From: an uncultured Ruminococcus sp.
Lineage (GTDB): Bacteria > Bacillota > Clostridia > Oscillospirales > CAG-272
DNA length: 14,796 nucleotides
Direction of reading: 5' to 3'
Assembly (NCBI GenBank): GCA_902766575.1
Contig: CACXED010000305.1
Span: 1-14,796, forward strand
A model generated the notes under the pieces. That model ran no database searches. It had not been told where the DNA came from and saw only the letters and a program-made list of their open reading frames with translations. Position 1 is the stretch's first letter; each line of letters opens with the position of its first letter. Of this stretch, positions 1 to 6,411 are shown piece after piece. The translations under genes were made by a program, and so were the position numbers.

Positions 1-141
1 ATGGGCTCGATCGGAATGATCATGCAGGATCTGATTCTGAAAAACGACAGCGGACTGGCGTCCTACTGGGCGTCCAAGGAGAATACGGTCAACAATGGTC
101 TCGAAAAGATCAACGAAGCATACTCCAAAGCCGGCGAATAA
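1..141 (+). CDS. C-terminal fragment of a probable extracellular solute-binding protein (sugar ABC transporter)
   Basis: The frame is open from base 1 and stops at 139-141, so only the last 46 codons are visible and the gene is cut by the window edge. The ATG at base 1 is probably internal. The peptide ends in NGLEKINEAYSKAGE, with an earlier SYWASKENTVNNGL stretch, which resembles the helical C-terminus of family 1 solute-binding proteins, where the last helices carry alternating charged and hydrophobic residues. The call also rests on context: the next two genes are a sugar oxidoreductase and a sugar isomerase, a common arrangement downstream of sugar ABC importers. No domain-defining motif is visible in the fragment, so another protein cannot be excluded. 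Confidence 0.5.
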   Translation: MGSIGMIMQDLILKNDSGLASYWASKENTVNNGLEKINEAYSKAGE

Positions 142-180
142 TCAGCAAATACATTTTTATAATATACGAAAGGCAAAGCA

Positions 181-1311
181 ATGAATCCCTTCAAACCCGT
201 AAAAACCGCGGTCATCGGCTGCGGTATGATCTCCGACATCTATCTTACCAACATGACAGGGCGCTACAACGCGCTCGAGGTCGTCGGCTGCTCGGACATT
301 AAGCCCGAGCGCTCGGCGGCTAAGGCTGAAAAGTACGGCATCAGGCAGATGACCAACGAGGAGATCTGGAACGATCCCGAGATAGAGATAGTCGTAAACC
401 TCACCTACCACACCTCGCACTACGAGGTCTCGAAAAAGTCGATGCTCGCGGGCAAGAACGTCTATTCCGAAAAGATGATGGCGGTCGAGCTCTGGGAGGG
501 CGAGGATCTTATCAAAACCGCAAAGGACATGGGCGTTTACTACTGCGGAGGCCCCGACACCTATCTCGGAGCCGGACTCCAGACCGCGCGTCAGATTTAT
601 GACAGCGGAATGCTCGGAACGGCTGTGGCGGCTAATATCGCGCTCGTCCGCGGCTATCATCATGAGCGCTACAGAACCGACCCGGAGAGACGCTTCGCGT
701 TCTGTCCCGGCGGAGGAATCATCTTCGACATGGGCTGCTACTATCTGATGGGACTTATCAGCCTGCTCGGCCCGGCAAAGCGAGTCTGCGGCTTCTCGCA
801 GATCAGAGAGCCTGACAGCCGCCGCTATATGCACCCCGCAAATCCCGAGTACGGCAAGGTCATGCCCATCGAGACGACGAACAACCTCGCGGGAACCATC
901 GAGTTCGCAAACGGAACGCTCTGCAATATCCTGACCTCCTCCGAGTCGATAGGCTTCAACAGCTATATGCTGTTCGGCACCGAGGGTCAGATGGATATGG
1001 GAGACCCGAACAACTACGGCGATATCCCGGTCGTTTCGACCAAGGCGAGCCGCGGTATCCAGATGCCGCTGACCCACGCCTACACCGACAACAGCCGCGG
1101 TCTCGGCGTCTGCGACCTCGCCTACGCGCTGAGAAACGGTCGTGAGCCGCGCTGCTCGGGCGAGAGAGCATACCATATGTTCGAAATCGCTCACGGCATC
1201 ATGCAGAGCTGCGAGACCAACGAGATATATCAGATGAAATCGACCTGTACCCGCCCCGAGCCATTCAAGCCCGGCTGCACCGAGTACCCCGAGATGGCAA
1301 TGGATATATAA
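181..1311 (+). CDS. Gfo/Idh/MocA family NAD(P)-dependent sugar oxidoreductase
   Basis: The protein has 376 aa, the usual length for this family of NAD(P)-dependent dehydrogenases that act on sugars, inositols and amino sugars in the cytoplasm. The N-terminal Rossmann fold shows VIGCGMIS (residues 11-18), then an Asp-containing turn CSDI (37-40). The family EK motif appears as YSEKMMA (95-101), with Lys98 the expected catalytic or substrate-binding lysine; the usual following Pro is Met here. The C-terminal domain carries PGGGIIFDMGCYYL (176-189), the equivalent of the family D-x-G-x-H/Y motif. The start at 181 is preceded by CGAAAGGC at a suitable distance. It lies 39 nt after the solute-binding protein gene, so the two are probably co-transcribed. 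The substrate cannot be told from the sequence. Confidence 0.93.
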   Translation: MNPFKPVKTAVIGCGMISDIYLTNMTGRYNALEVVGCSDIKPERSAAKAEKYGIRQMTNEEIWNDPEIEIVVNLTYHTSHYEVSKKSMLAGKNVYSEKMMAVELWEGEDLIKTAKDMGVYYCGGPDTYLGAGLQTARQIYDSGMLGTAVAANIALVRGYHHERYRTDPERRFAFCPGGGIIFDMGCYYLMGLISLLGPAKRVCGFSQIREPDSRRYMHPANPEYGKVMPIETTNNLAGTIEFANGTLCNILTSSESIGFNSYMLFGTEGQMDMGDPNNYGDIPVVSTKASRGIQMPLTHAYTDNSRGLGVCDLAYALRNGREPRCSGERAYHMFEIAHGIMQSCETNEIYQMKSTCTRPEPFKPGCTEYPEMAMDI

Positions 1312-1505
1312 AAAATCACTTGCAAAACGCAGTTTTGCAAGTGGAATCCGCTGCGGCGGGGCTCATCGGGCTGCCGATGCGCAAGTGTGCGCAGCCCGAT
1401 GGGCGGCGACCTATCGCCGCCTTAAAGGTGTCTTGTTGAGGAACAGTTACGCAAAGCGTAACTGTTGCAGAGCCGCCTCAGCGACGCATTTTATTAAAAA
1501 TCACT
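1311..1505. repeat. Multi-hairpin intergenic element bounded by a 10-bp direct repeat
   Basis: The gap between two operon genes is filled with inverted repeats. A perfect 12-bp stem lies at 1317-1328/1332-1343 with loop GCA. An 11-bp stem lies at 1364-1374/1391-1401. An 8-bp stem GGCGGCGA lies at 1402-1409/1414-1421. An 11-bp stem AACAGTTACGC lies at 1442-1452/1456-1466 with loop AAA. An outer 11-bp stem with one mismatch (1349-1359/1473-1483) could enclose the inner ones. AAAAATCACT occurs at both 1311-1320 and 1496-1505. Removing one unit of 185 nt would bring the flanking genes to 38 nt apart, a normal operon distance. I infer a small non-autonomous inserted element, but the right boundary and class are uncertain. 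Confidence 0.7.
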
Positions 1506-1534
1506 CCCCTATAACTGAAAGGACAGTATTCACA

Positions 1535-2317
1535 ATGAGCAGAATCGGATTACAGATGTACACCCTCCGCGACTTCACCAAGACTCCCGACGACTTCAAG
1601 GCGACGCTGAAAAAGGTCGCCGATATCGGCATCGAGAACGTGCAGATCACCCCTCCCGGCTTCTTCACGATAGAGGAGACCGCCAAACTTCTCAAGGACA
1701 ACGGGCTCAAGGCCGACTCGGTTTTCCGCTCGACGGGAAAGGTCGTCGATACCATCGAGCAGGCAAAGCGCGACGCCGAGATCCTCGGAGTCGACGTGCT
1801 CCGCACCGACTCGATCCCCTCGGAGCTGCGCAACGACGCCGACGGCTATCGCCGCTACGCCGAGATCATGAACGCCGAGGGCAGAGCCTGCAAGGCTGCC
1901 GGACTGCGCTATATCTATCACTTCCACGCATTTGAGTGGATCAGCTTCGGCGACATCCGCGGAATCGACATTCTCCTTGACGAGACCGATCCCGACGCGG
2001 TATTCTTCCAGCCCGACGTGTTCTGGCTGACCAACGCCGGAACCGAGGCTTCGGTATCGCTGAAAATGTTCAAGGGACGCGCGTTCTTCATGCACGTCAA
2101 GGACTACGCGATCCGCAAGCTCGAGGGCAAAATCGAGGACGTTCCGTTCCACTTCGCGTCGGTCGGAACCGGAAACCTGAACTGGCCGGGCATCATCAAG
2201 ACCGCCGACGAGATGGGCATCGAGCGCTTCGTCATCGAGCAGGATATGTGCGAGGGCGATCCCTTTGCCGCAGTCAGGCTCTCGTTCGACAACCTGAACA
2301 AGATGGGAATAAAGTAA
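1535..2317 (+). CDS. Sugar phosphate isomerase/epimerase (xylose isomerase-like TIM barrel)
   Basis: The protein has 260 aa and is a single AP-endonuclease-2/xylose-isomerase-like TIM barrel of the kind that isomerises or epimerises sugars in catabolic operons. It begins IGLQMYTLRDF, the typical first beta strand. Likely metal or substrate residues lie in YHFHAFEW (128-135), QPDVFW (159-164), MHVKD (186-190) and the C-terminal FVIEQD (232-237). The frame stays open upstream to 1385, but that part runs through the hairpin element and encodes nothing recognisable. The ATG at 1535 has GAAAGGA at 1517-1523 and starts directly with the barrel. It is probably in the same operon as the oxidoreductase upstream, separated from it by the hairpin element. 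The substrate is unknown. Confidence 0.92.
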   Translation: MSRIGLQMYTLRDFTKTPDDFKATLKKVADIGIENVQITPPGFFTIEETAKLLKDNGLKADSVFRSTGKVVDTIEQAKRDAEILGVDVLRTDSIPSELRNDADGYRRYAEIMNAEGRACKAAGLRYIYHFHAFEWISFGDIRGIDILLDETDPDAVFFQPDVFWLTNAGTEASVSLKMFKGRAFFMHVKDYAIRKLEGKIEDVPFHFASVGTGNLNWPGIIKTADEMGIERFVIEQDMCEGDPFAAVRLSFDNLNKMGIK

Positions 2318-2332
2318 AAACCTTACAAAATC

Positions 2333-2363
2333 CGCCCGGAGAGCGCATCGAGCTCTCCGGGCG
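2333..2363 (+). terminator. Strong stem-loop after the isomerase gene, possible terminator
   Basis: A perfect 12-bp GC-rich stem, CGCCCGGAGAGC (2333-2344) with its complement (2352-2363), encloses a 7-nt loop. It starts 15 nt after the isomerase stop codon. Only TT follows the stem, so the U-tract is poor. It may end or attenuate transcription of the sugar operon, or protect its 3' end. Confidence 0.55.
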
Positions 2364-2380
2364 TTCCCGCAGAAAGGGTC

Positions 2381-2581
2381 ATGAATATGGAAAAAACGGA
2401 CTGCCCCTGCAAACGCAAAAACTGCGTCCGATACCAAAACTGCGCCGAGTGCAGAGCGCATCATCGGGAGCTTCGCGGGAGAAAATCGCTCCCCTACTGC
2501 GAAAAGCTCGCGCTGAAAGCGGATAAGAGAGCAAAAAGGCGCGCAAAACGCGAAAAAGACAGAGATAAAGGCTCGGCGTGA
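2381..2581 (+). CDS. Small Cys-rich basic protein, putative zinc-binding, function unknown
   Basis: The product has 66 aa, or 64 aa if the second ATG at 2387 is used. The AGAAAGGG ribosome-binding site ends at 2378, two bases before the first ATG and eight before the second, so 2387 is the better start. The sequence carries CPC, a further Cys in KNCVRYQNCAEC, and a later YCEK, six Cys in total. This arrangement looks like a small zinc ribbon, and similar short proteins with CPC...C...CAxCR...YC occur in many Clostridia, where their role is not known. The last 20 residues are almost all Lys, Arg, Asp and Ala. It is a short gene between a stem-loop and a convergent gene, and could be read from the upstream operon. 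Confidence 0.7.
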   Translation: MNMEKTDCPCKRKNCVRYQNCAECRAHHRELRGRKSLPYCEKLALKADKRAKRRAKREKDRDKGSA

Positions 2582-2598
2582 GTTTTTCACGCGGAGCC
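2570..2598. terminator. Bidirectional terminator-like hairpin between convergent genes
   Basis: A 12-bp stem with one mismatch (2570-2581/2587-2598) and a T-rich loop overlaps the stop codon of the small Cys-rich gene and lies just beyond the stop of the convergent mreB-like gene. It is followed on the plus strand by CTGCTTTTATTT. The position between convergent genes supports a shared terminator, although neither U-tract is perfect. Confidence 0.6.
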
Positions 2599-2604
2599 CT
2601 GCTT

Positions 2605-3555
2605 TTATTTCATCTCCTCGATCATCCGTCCGAGCCCGCTTGCGACGCAGTCGAGCGGCGAGTCGACCGCGACGGTCGGGATGCCGGACTCCGACTCGAT
2701 GTAATCGGCGATGCCCGGCAGAGCCGCTCCTCCGCCGACGAGGATAACTCTCGACGCCGTGGCTTCGACTCCGGCGTAGCGCGGAAGATTGTCTCTGACC
2801 GCCGTGACGCAGTCGAGCGCGCCCTTGATCTGCGGAGCCGAGCAGCGCAGCAGATCTGCGGCAGCGGCGGCGTGCTTTTTCGGCAGTCCGGTCGAGGTGT
2901 CGAGCCCGGCGAGGACTATCGGCTCGGGAGCATCGACCGTGAGGTCGAGCTTATGCTTTGCGTCGGCGGCGGCGATCTTTGTGACCGCGAGCCCGTAGCG
3001 CCGCCTGAGATAGGCGCAGATAGTCTTGTCCGCGTCGCGCCCGCCGCCGAAGTAGGTCTCGGTGCGGAGGATATCGCCGTTTTTCAGATAGGAGCACTCC
3101 ACCGAGCCCGCGCCGATGTCGCAGAGCAGCACGCCCTCGCCGTCGTCAAAGCCGCTGCCCTTGAGCGCGGCTCTGGGCGACTCGACAAACTCGCTTTTCG
3201 AGACGCGGCAGTCGGCGAGCGCAGCCTTGATGAGCTGACGGTTCTCGATGCTGACTCCGCACTTGACGGCGACGAGCACGCGCTTGCGTCCGCCGGGAGC
3301 GGCGATCTCGATGAAGCGGTCGAGCATCTCTGCGGTGAGATTGAAGTCGGCGATAACGCTGTCGCGAATCGGGCGGCGGATAGTCACCGAGCCGGGCGCG
3401 CGCCCGCGTATGAGCAGCGCCTCCGTGCCGACGGCGATGACGTTCCCGTCCGGGTCGACCGCGGCGACCGACGGCTCGCGCAGGACGATGCCCTTGCCCT
3501 TGACGTATATTTCGGTATTGCAGCCTCCGAAGTCGAGGCCGATGATTGATTTCAT
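2605..3555 (-). CDS. Divergent MreB/Mbl-family actin-like protein
   Basis: The protein has 316 aa, slightly shorter than typical MreB/Mbl (about 330-345). MreB family proteins form membrane-bound filaments that organise cell-wall synthesis in rods. The N-terminus GLDFGGCNTEIYVKGKG (6-22) followed by IVLREPSV matches the MreB phosphate-1 region, with DFGGCNT in place of the usual DLGTANT. Phosphate-2 reads CDIGAGSVE (145-153), where DIGGGTT is typical. The region normally IEEP is VESP (124-127). Later motifs fit well: TGLPKK (222-227) and the adenosine-binding LVGGGAALPG (272-281). The ATG has GGAAAGGA upstream. It stands alone, without mreC, mreD or rodA in view, behind a consensus promoter. 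It may be a paralogue with altered nucleotide handling. Confidence 0.9.
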   Translation of the reverse strand: MKSIIGLDFGGCNTEIYVKGKGIVLREPSVAAVDPDGNVIAVGTEALLIRGRAPGSVTIRRPIRDSVIADFNLTAEMLDRFIEIAAPGGRKRVLVAVKCGVSIENRQLIKAALADCRVSKSEFVESPRAALKGSGFDDGEGVLLCDIGAGSVECSYLKNGDILRTETYFGGGRDADKTICAYLRRRYGLAVTKIAAADAKHKLDLTVDAPEPIVLAGLDTSTGLPKKHAAAAADLLRCSAPQIKGALDCVTAVRDNLPRYAGVEATASRVILVGGGAALPGIADYIESESGIPTVAVDSPLDCVASGLGRMIEEMK

Positions 3556-3597
3556 AAATTTTATCCTTTCCGGCTGTTAAGGACTGTCGCTGATAAT

Positions 3598-3626
3598 ATT
3601 ATAAGATAAAACGGGCGGTTTGTCAA
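3598..3626 (-). promoter_or_regulatory. Consensus sigma-A promoter of the mreB-like gene
   Basis: Read on the minus strand, TTGACA (3621-3626) and TATAAT (3598-3603) are separated by exactly 17 bp. The -10 lies about 42 nt before the start codon, giving a short leader that contains the GAAAGGA ribosome-binding site. Both boxes match the consensus fully. Confidence 0.88.
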
Positions 3627-3683
3627 GACGTCGCTTCGGGTAAGTATGGAAATGTTCGGGCAGCCTTAGAAAAACGATAGATT

Positions 3684-3706
3684 TCTTCACATTTTTCCTG
3701 TATAAT
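3684..3706 (+). promoter_or_regulatory. Possible weak promoter reading into the repeat block
   Basis: TATAAT is present at 3701-3706 on the plus strand, but the -35 region 17 bp upstream (TAGATT at 3678-3683) is a poor match. If active, it would transcribe the repeat block towards ygiQ. No coding gene follows it directly. Confidence 0.25.
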
Positions 3707-3767
3707 TTATTTTAGAGAAAGTACGGGACAAATCGGGATTTATCGGCGCGGCCGCTAACCACTGGTG

Positions 3768-3857
3768 CGCTGTTGCCCATATTTTTGTCACTTCTGCGAC
3801 GCTGTATGTTTGATGAGCCGCAAGCAAGCGGCGGCGCAGGCACTAACCTTGACTATG
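3768..3857 (+). repeat. Dispersed repeat module, copy 1
   Basis: It begins CGCTGTTGCCCATAT, passes through GTTTGATGAGCCGCAAG and ends CTAACCTTGACTATG. It aligns along its length with 4136-4225, with a few substitutions and one base gap in the T run. After this copy the hairpin that normally follows is replaced by different sequence (GGCTGCC/GGCAGCC at 3866-3872/3874-3880, then TGTCGGC/GCCGACA at 3882-3888/3894-3900). Confidence 0.8.
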
Positions 3858-3909
3858 CCCCCGCCGGCTGCCAGGCAGCCGTGTCGGCTCGACGCCGACA
3901 GGAGGGCTA

Positions 3910-3967
3910 CACGAGGGGGAAGGGGAGTACTTTTCAGCCGCCAAAAGTAATCCCCTCCCCCCTCGTG
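3910..3967. repeat. Long imperfect inverted repeat (25-nt arms)
   Basis: The left arm 3910-3934 and right arm 3943-3967 are complementary except at two positions, around the loop CAGCCGCC. The arms contain runs of G on one side and C on the other, plus AGTACTTTT/AAAAGTAAT at the tip. In a minus-strand RNA one of the two mismatches would become a G-U pair. There is no obvious terminator U-tract. It could be an RNA hairpin or part of the repeat element. Confidence 0.75.
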
Positions 3968-4003
3968 GCTCCCCTCACCTTGCAAACGCTATGTGGGCGT
4001 GCG

Positions 4004-4134
4004 GTGCGATGCGCTTTTGCTCTGCTTCATGGGCATTGCAGCTTTTCTTTGTGCGGGATTGCTCTTTTCTGCTTCATGTGAATCAGGTCTGAACCTTGTG
4101 CGATGCGCTCTTTTGTGCTTCATGTGAATCAGGT
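4004..4134 (+). repeat. Degenerate tandem repeat of about 46-47 nt
   Basis: GCTTCATG recurs at 4024, 4071 and 4117. The last two copies share GCTTCATGTGAATCAGGT exactly (4071-4088 and 4117-4134), and TGCGATGCGCT precedes the first and third. The period is 46-47 nt. No open frame makes sense of it. Confidence 0.65.
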
Positions 4135-4135
4135 A

Positions 4136-4225
4136 CGCTGTTGCCCATATTTTGTCACTTCTGCGAACCGCGTTGTTTGATGAGCCGCAAGCAAGCAGCG
4201 GCGCAGGCACTAACCTTGACTTTGG
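4136..4225 (+). repeat. Dispersed repeat module, copy 2
   Basis: It matches copy 1 from CGCTGTTGCCCATAT onward. From 4158 to 4243 it also matches 6590-6675 with only about six differences in 86 positions by hand alignment, including the hairpin that follows it. It is therefore the closest relative of the copy on the other side of ygiQ. Confidence 0.85.
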
Positions 4226-4227
4226 GA

Positions 4228-4270
4228 GCGGCGGCTCGCCGCCTTGACTATGGGAGCGGCGACACGCCGC
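4228..4270 (+). repeat. Two tandem 28-nt hairpin units
   Basis: Each unit is TTGACTWTGGGA followed by a 6-bp stem and a 3-nt loop. The first stem is GCGGCG/CGCCGC at 4228-4233/4237-4242 with loop GCT. The second is the same stem at 4256-4261/4265-4270 with loop ACA. The starts are 28 nt apart. Confidence 0.8.
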
Positions 4271-4352
4271 CTGCGACGCACTATGTTTGATGAGCCGCAA
4301 GCAAGCGGCGGCGCAGAGACTAACCTTGACTATGGGTGCAGCGTCACGCTGC
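4271..4352 (+). repeat. Dispersed repeat module, copy 3, ending in a variant hairpin unit
   Basis: It reads CTGCGACGCACTATG, then TTTGATGAGCCGCAAGC and CTAACCTTGACTATGGG. It ends in a stem whose arms differ from the others but still pair: GCAGCG (4338-4343), loop TCA, CGCTGC (4347-4352). It stops 13 nt before the -10 box of ygiQ. Confidence 0.8.
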
Positions 4353-4362
4353 CCGCCCGATG

Positions 4363-4371
4363 TGGTATAAT
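4363..4371 (+). promoter_or_regulatory. Extended -10 promoter of ygiQ
   Basis: TGGTATAAT is a full TGn-extended -10 element. No good -35 is present at 17 bp (GTCACG at 4343-4348), and that position lies inside the last repeat hairpin. The -10 is 32 nt before the start codon, so the leader is short. Extended -10 promoters commonly work with a weak -35. Confidence 0.7.
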
Positions 4372-4403
4372 GGTATAGAATAAATCTTTTATGAGGAAAT
4401 AAA

Positions 4404-6410
4404 ATGAACACAAAATTTCTGCCGATATCCCGCGCCGACATGGAGAAGCGCGGCTGGGACAGACCCGACTTCGTGTACGTCTCGGGCGACGCCTACGTCG
4501 ATCACCCGAGCTTCGGCGCGGCTATAATCACGCGCGTGCTTGAAGCCGAGGGCTTCAGGGTCGCGTTCCTTTCGCAGCCCGACTATAAATCCTGCGACGC
4601 TTTCCGGGAGTTCGGACGGCCGCGGCTCGGATTTCTCGTCTCGGCGGGGAATATAGACTCGATGGTCGCGCACTATACCGTCTCAAAGAAAAAGCGCGGC
4701 TACGACTATTACTCGCCCGGAGGAAAGATCGGAAAGCGTCCCGACCGCGCGGTCATCGTCTACTGCAACCGGATACGCGAGGCTTTTGGCGACGTGCCGA
4801 TAATCCTCGGCGGGCTCGAAGCGTCGCTGAGACGGCTCGCGCACTACGACTACTGGGACGATAAGGTCCGCCGGTCGATACTCGTCGACTCCCGCGCCGA
4901 CCTTTTGACCTACGGCATGGGCGAGAACATAATCCGCCGGGTCGCAAAGCTCCTCGACCGCGGTATTCCGGTGAAGAAGATCCACGACGTCCGCGGAACG
5001 GTCTACCTGACCTCGCGCGACGATAAGCCGCACTACGAGGTCGCGGGCGAGTGGGACTACGACGAGCTGAAAACCGATAAGCGGCTCTACGCCGAGGCTT
5101 TCGGCGTGCAGTATAAGAACACCGACGCCATCACCGGAAAGGCGCTCGTCGAATACTACGATAATAAAATGCTCGTGCAGAACCCGCCGATGCCGCCGCT
5201 CGAGCGCGAGGAGTTAGACGCAGTCTACGCGCTGCCCTACACCCGCCGACCTCATCCGGTCTACGACAGCGAGGGCGGAGTTCCCGCGATAGCCGAGGTC
5301 GAGATGTCGGTGACGCACAACCGCGGCTGCTTCGGAGCCTGCAATTTCTGCGCGATCGCCTTTCATCAGGGGCGGACGGTGCGCTCGCGCTCGATAGAGT
5401 CGGTGGTCGAGGAGGCCAAGCTGCTGACGACGCTGCCGAACTTCAAGGGCTACATCAACGACGTAGGAGGCCCGACCGCTAACTTCCGCTATCCCGCCTG
5501 CGAAAAGCAGCTCACACACGGCGTCTGCCCGAACCGGAAATGCCTCGCGCCTACGCCCTGCAAGAACCTCGTCGTCGACCACAGCGAGTATATCGAGCTC
5601 CTGCACAGAATCGAGAGCCTGCCTAAAGTCAAAAAGGTCTTTATCCGCTCGGGCATACGCTTTGACTACGTCATGGCGGACAGGGACGAGAGCTTCTTCA
5701 AGAAGCTCGTTCACGATCACGTCAGCGGACAGCTCAAGGTCGCGCCCGAGCACTGCGCGAGCGCGGTGCTGTCCTGCATGGGCAAGCCGGATATCGGCGT
5801 TTTCGAAGCCTTCAAGAAGCGCTATTTCGAGCTGACCAAGAGCTTCGGCAAGGAGCAGTATCTCGTGCCGTATCTGATGTCGAGCCATCCGGGAAGCCGT
5901 CTCTCGGACGCGGTGGAGCTCGCCGTCTATCTGAAAACCTGGGGCTACGCGCCCGAGCAGGTTCAGGATTTCTATCCGACGCCCGGAACGGCTTCGACGG
6001 TCATGTACTATACCGGGCTCGACCCGCTGACGATGAAGCCGGTCTACTGCGCTGTCGACTACGAGGAAAAGCGTATGCAGCGCGCGCTGCTCCAGTGGAG
6101 CCGACCCGAGAACGCGCCGCTCGTCAGGGAAGCGCTGAGAAAATGTCACCGCGAGGAGCTTATAGGCTACTCGCCCGAGTGCCTTGTCAAGCCCGAGCGC
6201 GGCGACAGGTCTCAGAGGGGCGATAAGCCGCGCTCATATCAGAAAAACGCTCCGGCGAAAGGCTCGGGGAACAAAAAGTCCGAAAGACAGTCCGACCGCC
6301 GACAGAGCGGCGATAAGCGCTCCGATAAGCGTCCCACAAAGAAGCCGGTATCCGTCTCAAAGCCCGGGAAAAAGCCCGGCTCAAAGCCCCGCGAAAGGCG
6401 AGGAGGATAA
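4404..6410 (+). CDS. ygiQ: YgiQ family radical SAM protein (UPF0313)
   Basis: The protein has 668 aa. The N-terminal part (about 1-290) has the YgiQ-specific stretches FVYVSGDAYVDHPSFG, ILGGLEASLRRLAHYDYW and LLTYGMGENII. The radical SAM core starts near 300 and carries the cluster motif CFGACNFC, with Cys309, Cys313 and Cys316 ligating the 4Fe-4S cluster that cleaves S-adenosylmethionine. INDVGGPTANFR and the Cys-rich CEKQLTHGVCPNRKC segment follow, then VKKVFIRSGIRFDY and QDFYPTPGTAST near 540. The last 70 residues are a low-complexity tail of Lys, Arg, Ser, Pro and Gly, probably disordered. The family is widespread, but I know of no firmly established substrate. The start is supported by GAGGAA at 4394-4399. 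It is a single gene between two repeat blocks. Confidence 0.95.
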   Translation: MNTKFLPISRADMEKRGWDRPDFVYVSGDAYVDHPSFGAAIITRVLEAEGFRVAFLSQPDYKSCDAFREFGRPRLGFLVSAGNIDSMVAHYTVSKKKRGYDYYSPGGKIGKRPDRAVIVYCNRIREAFGDVPIILGGLEASLRRLAHYDYWDDKVRRSILVDSRADLLTYGMGENIIRRVAKLLDRGIPVKKIHDVRGTVYLTSRDDKPHYEVAGEWDYDELKTDKRLYAEAFGVQYKNTDAITGKALVEYYDNKMLVQNPPMPPLEREELDAVYALPYTRRPHPVYDSEGGVPAIAEVEMSVTHNRGCFGACNFCAIAFHQGRTVRSRSIESVVEEAKLLTTLPNFKGYINDVGGPTANFRYPACEKQLTHGVCPNRKCLAPTPCKNLVVDHSEYIELLHRIESLPKVKKVFIRSGIRFDYVMADRDESFFKKLVHDHVSGQLKVAPEHCASAVLSCMGKPDIGVFEAFKKRYFELTKSFGKEQYLVPYLMSSHPGSRLSDAVELAVYLKTWGYAPEQVQDFYPTPGTASTVMYYTGLDPLTMKPVYCAVDYEEKRMQRALLQWSRPENAPLVREALRKCHREELIGYSPECLVKPERGDRSQRGDKPRSYQKNAPAKGSGNKKSERQSDRRQSGDKRSDKRPTKKPVSVSKPGKKPGSKPRERRGG

Positions 6411-6411
6411 A

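Larger units (their letters stand above)
3738..4353 (+). repeat. Composite intergenic repeat block upstream of ygiQ
   Basis: This gene-free stretch of over 600 bases starts with TTTATCGGCG..GCCGCTAA, the same 5' end as the block after ygiQ. It contains three copies of a TTTGATGAGCCGCAAGCAAG module (about 3768-3857, 4136-4225 and 4271-4337), a GC-rich hairpin stretch, a long inverted repeat, a degenerate tandem repeat and three short hairpin units. Short open frames across it come from the repeats and show no independent sign of coding. It is listed as a whole here, and its parts follow. Confidence 0.8.

Noticed and set aside
1385..1534. N-terminal extension of the isomerase frame to 1385
   Set aside because: The added 50 residues are read through the hairpin element and resemble nothing. 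The ATG at 1535 has a good ribosome-binding site and begins at the conserved first strand.
1550..2590. Open frame of 346 codons on the minus strand opposite the isomerase
   Set aside because: It is the mirror of a clear TIM-barrel gene, crosses two terminator-like hairpins and has no recognisable domain.
3773..4290. Small open frames in the repeat block that read MSRKQAAAQALTLT or LDYGSGDTPP
   Set aside because: They are translations of the dispersed repeat, occur in more than one frame, and break where the repeat copies differ. They lack convincing ribosome-binding sites.
3768..4352. CRISPR array
   Set aside because: The repeats are of unequal length and spacing, are themselves mostly hairpins, and have no unique spacers or cas genes nearby.
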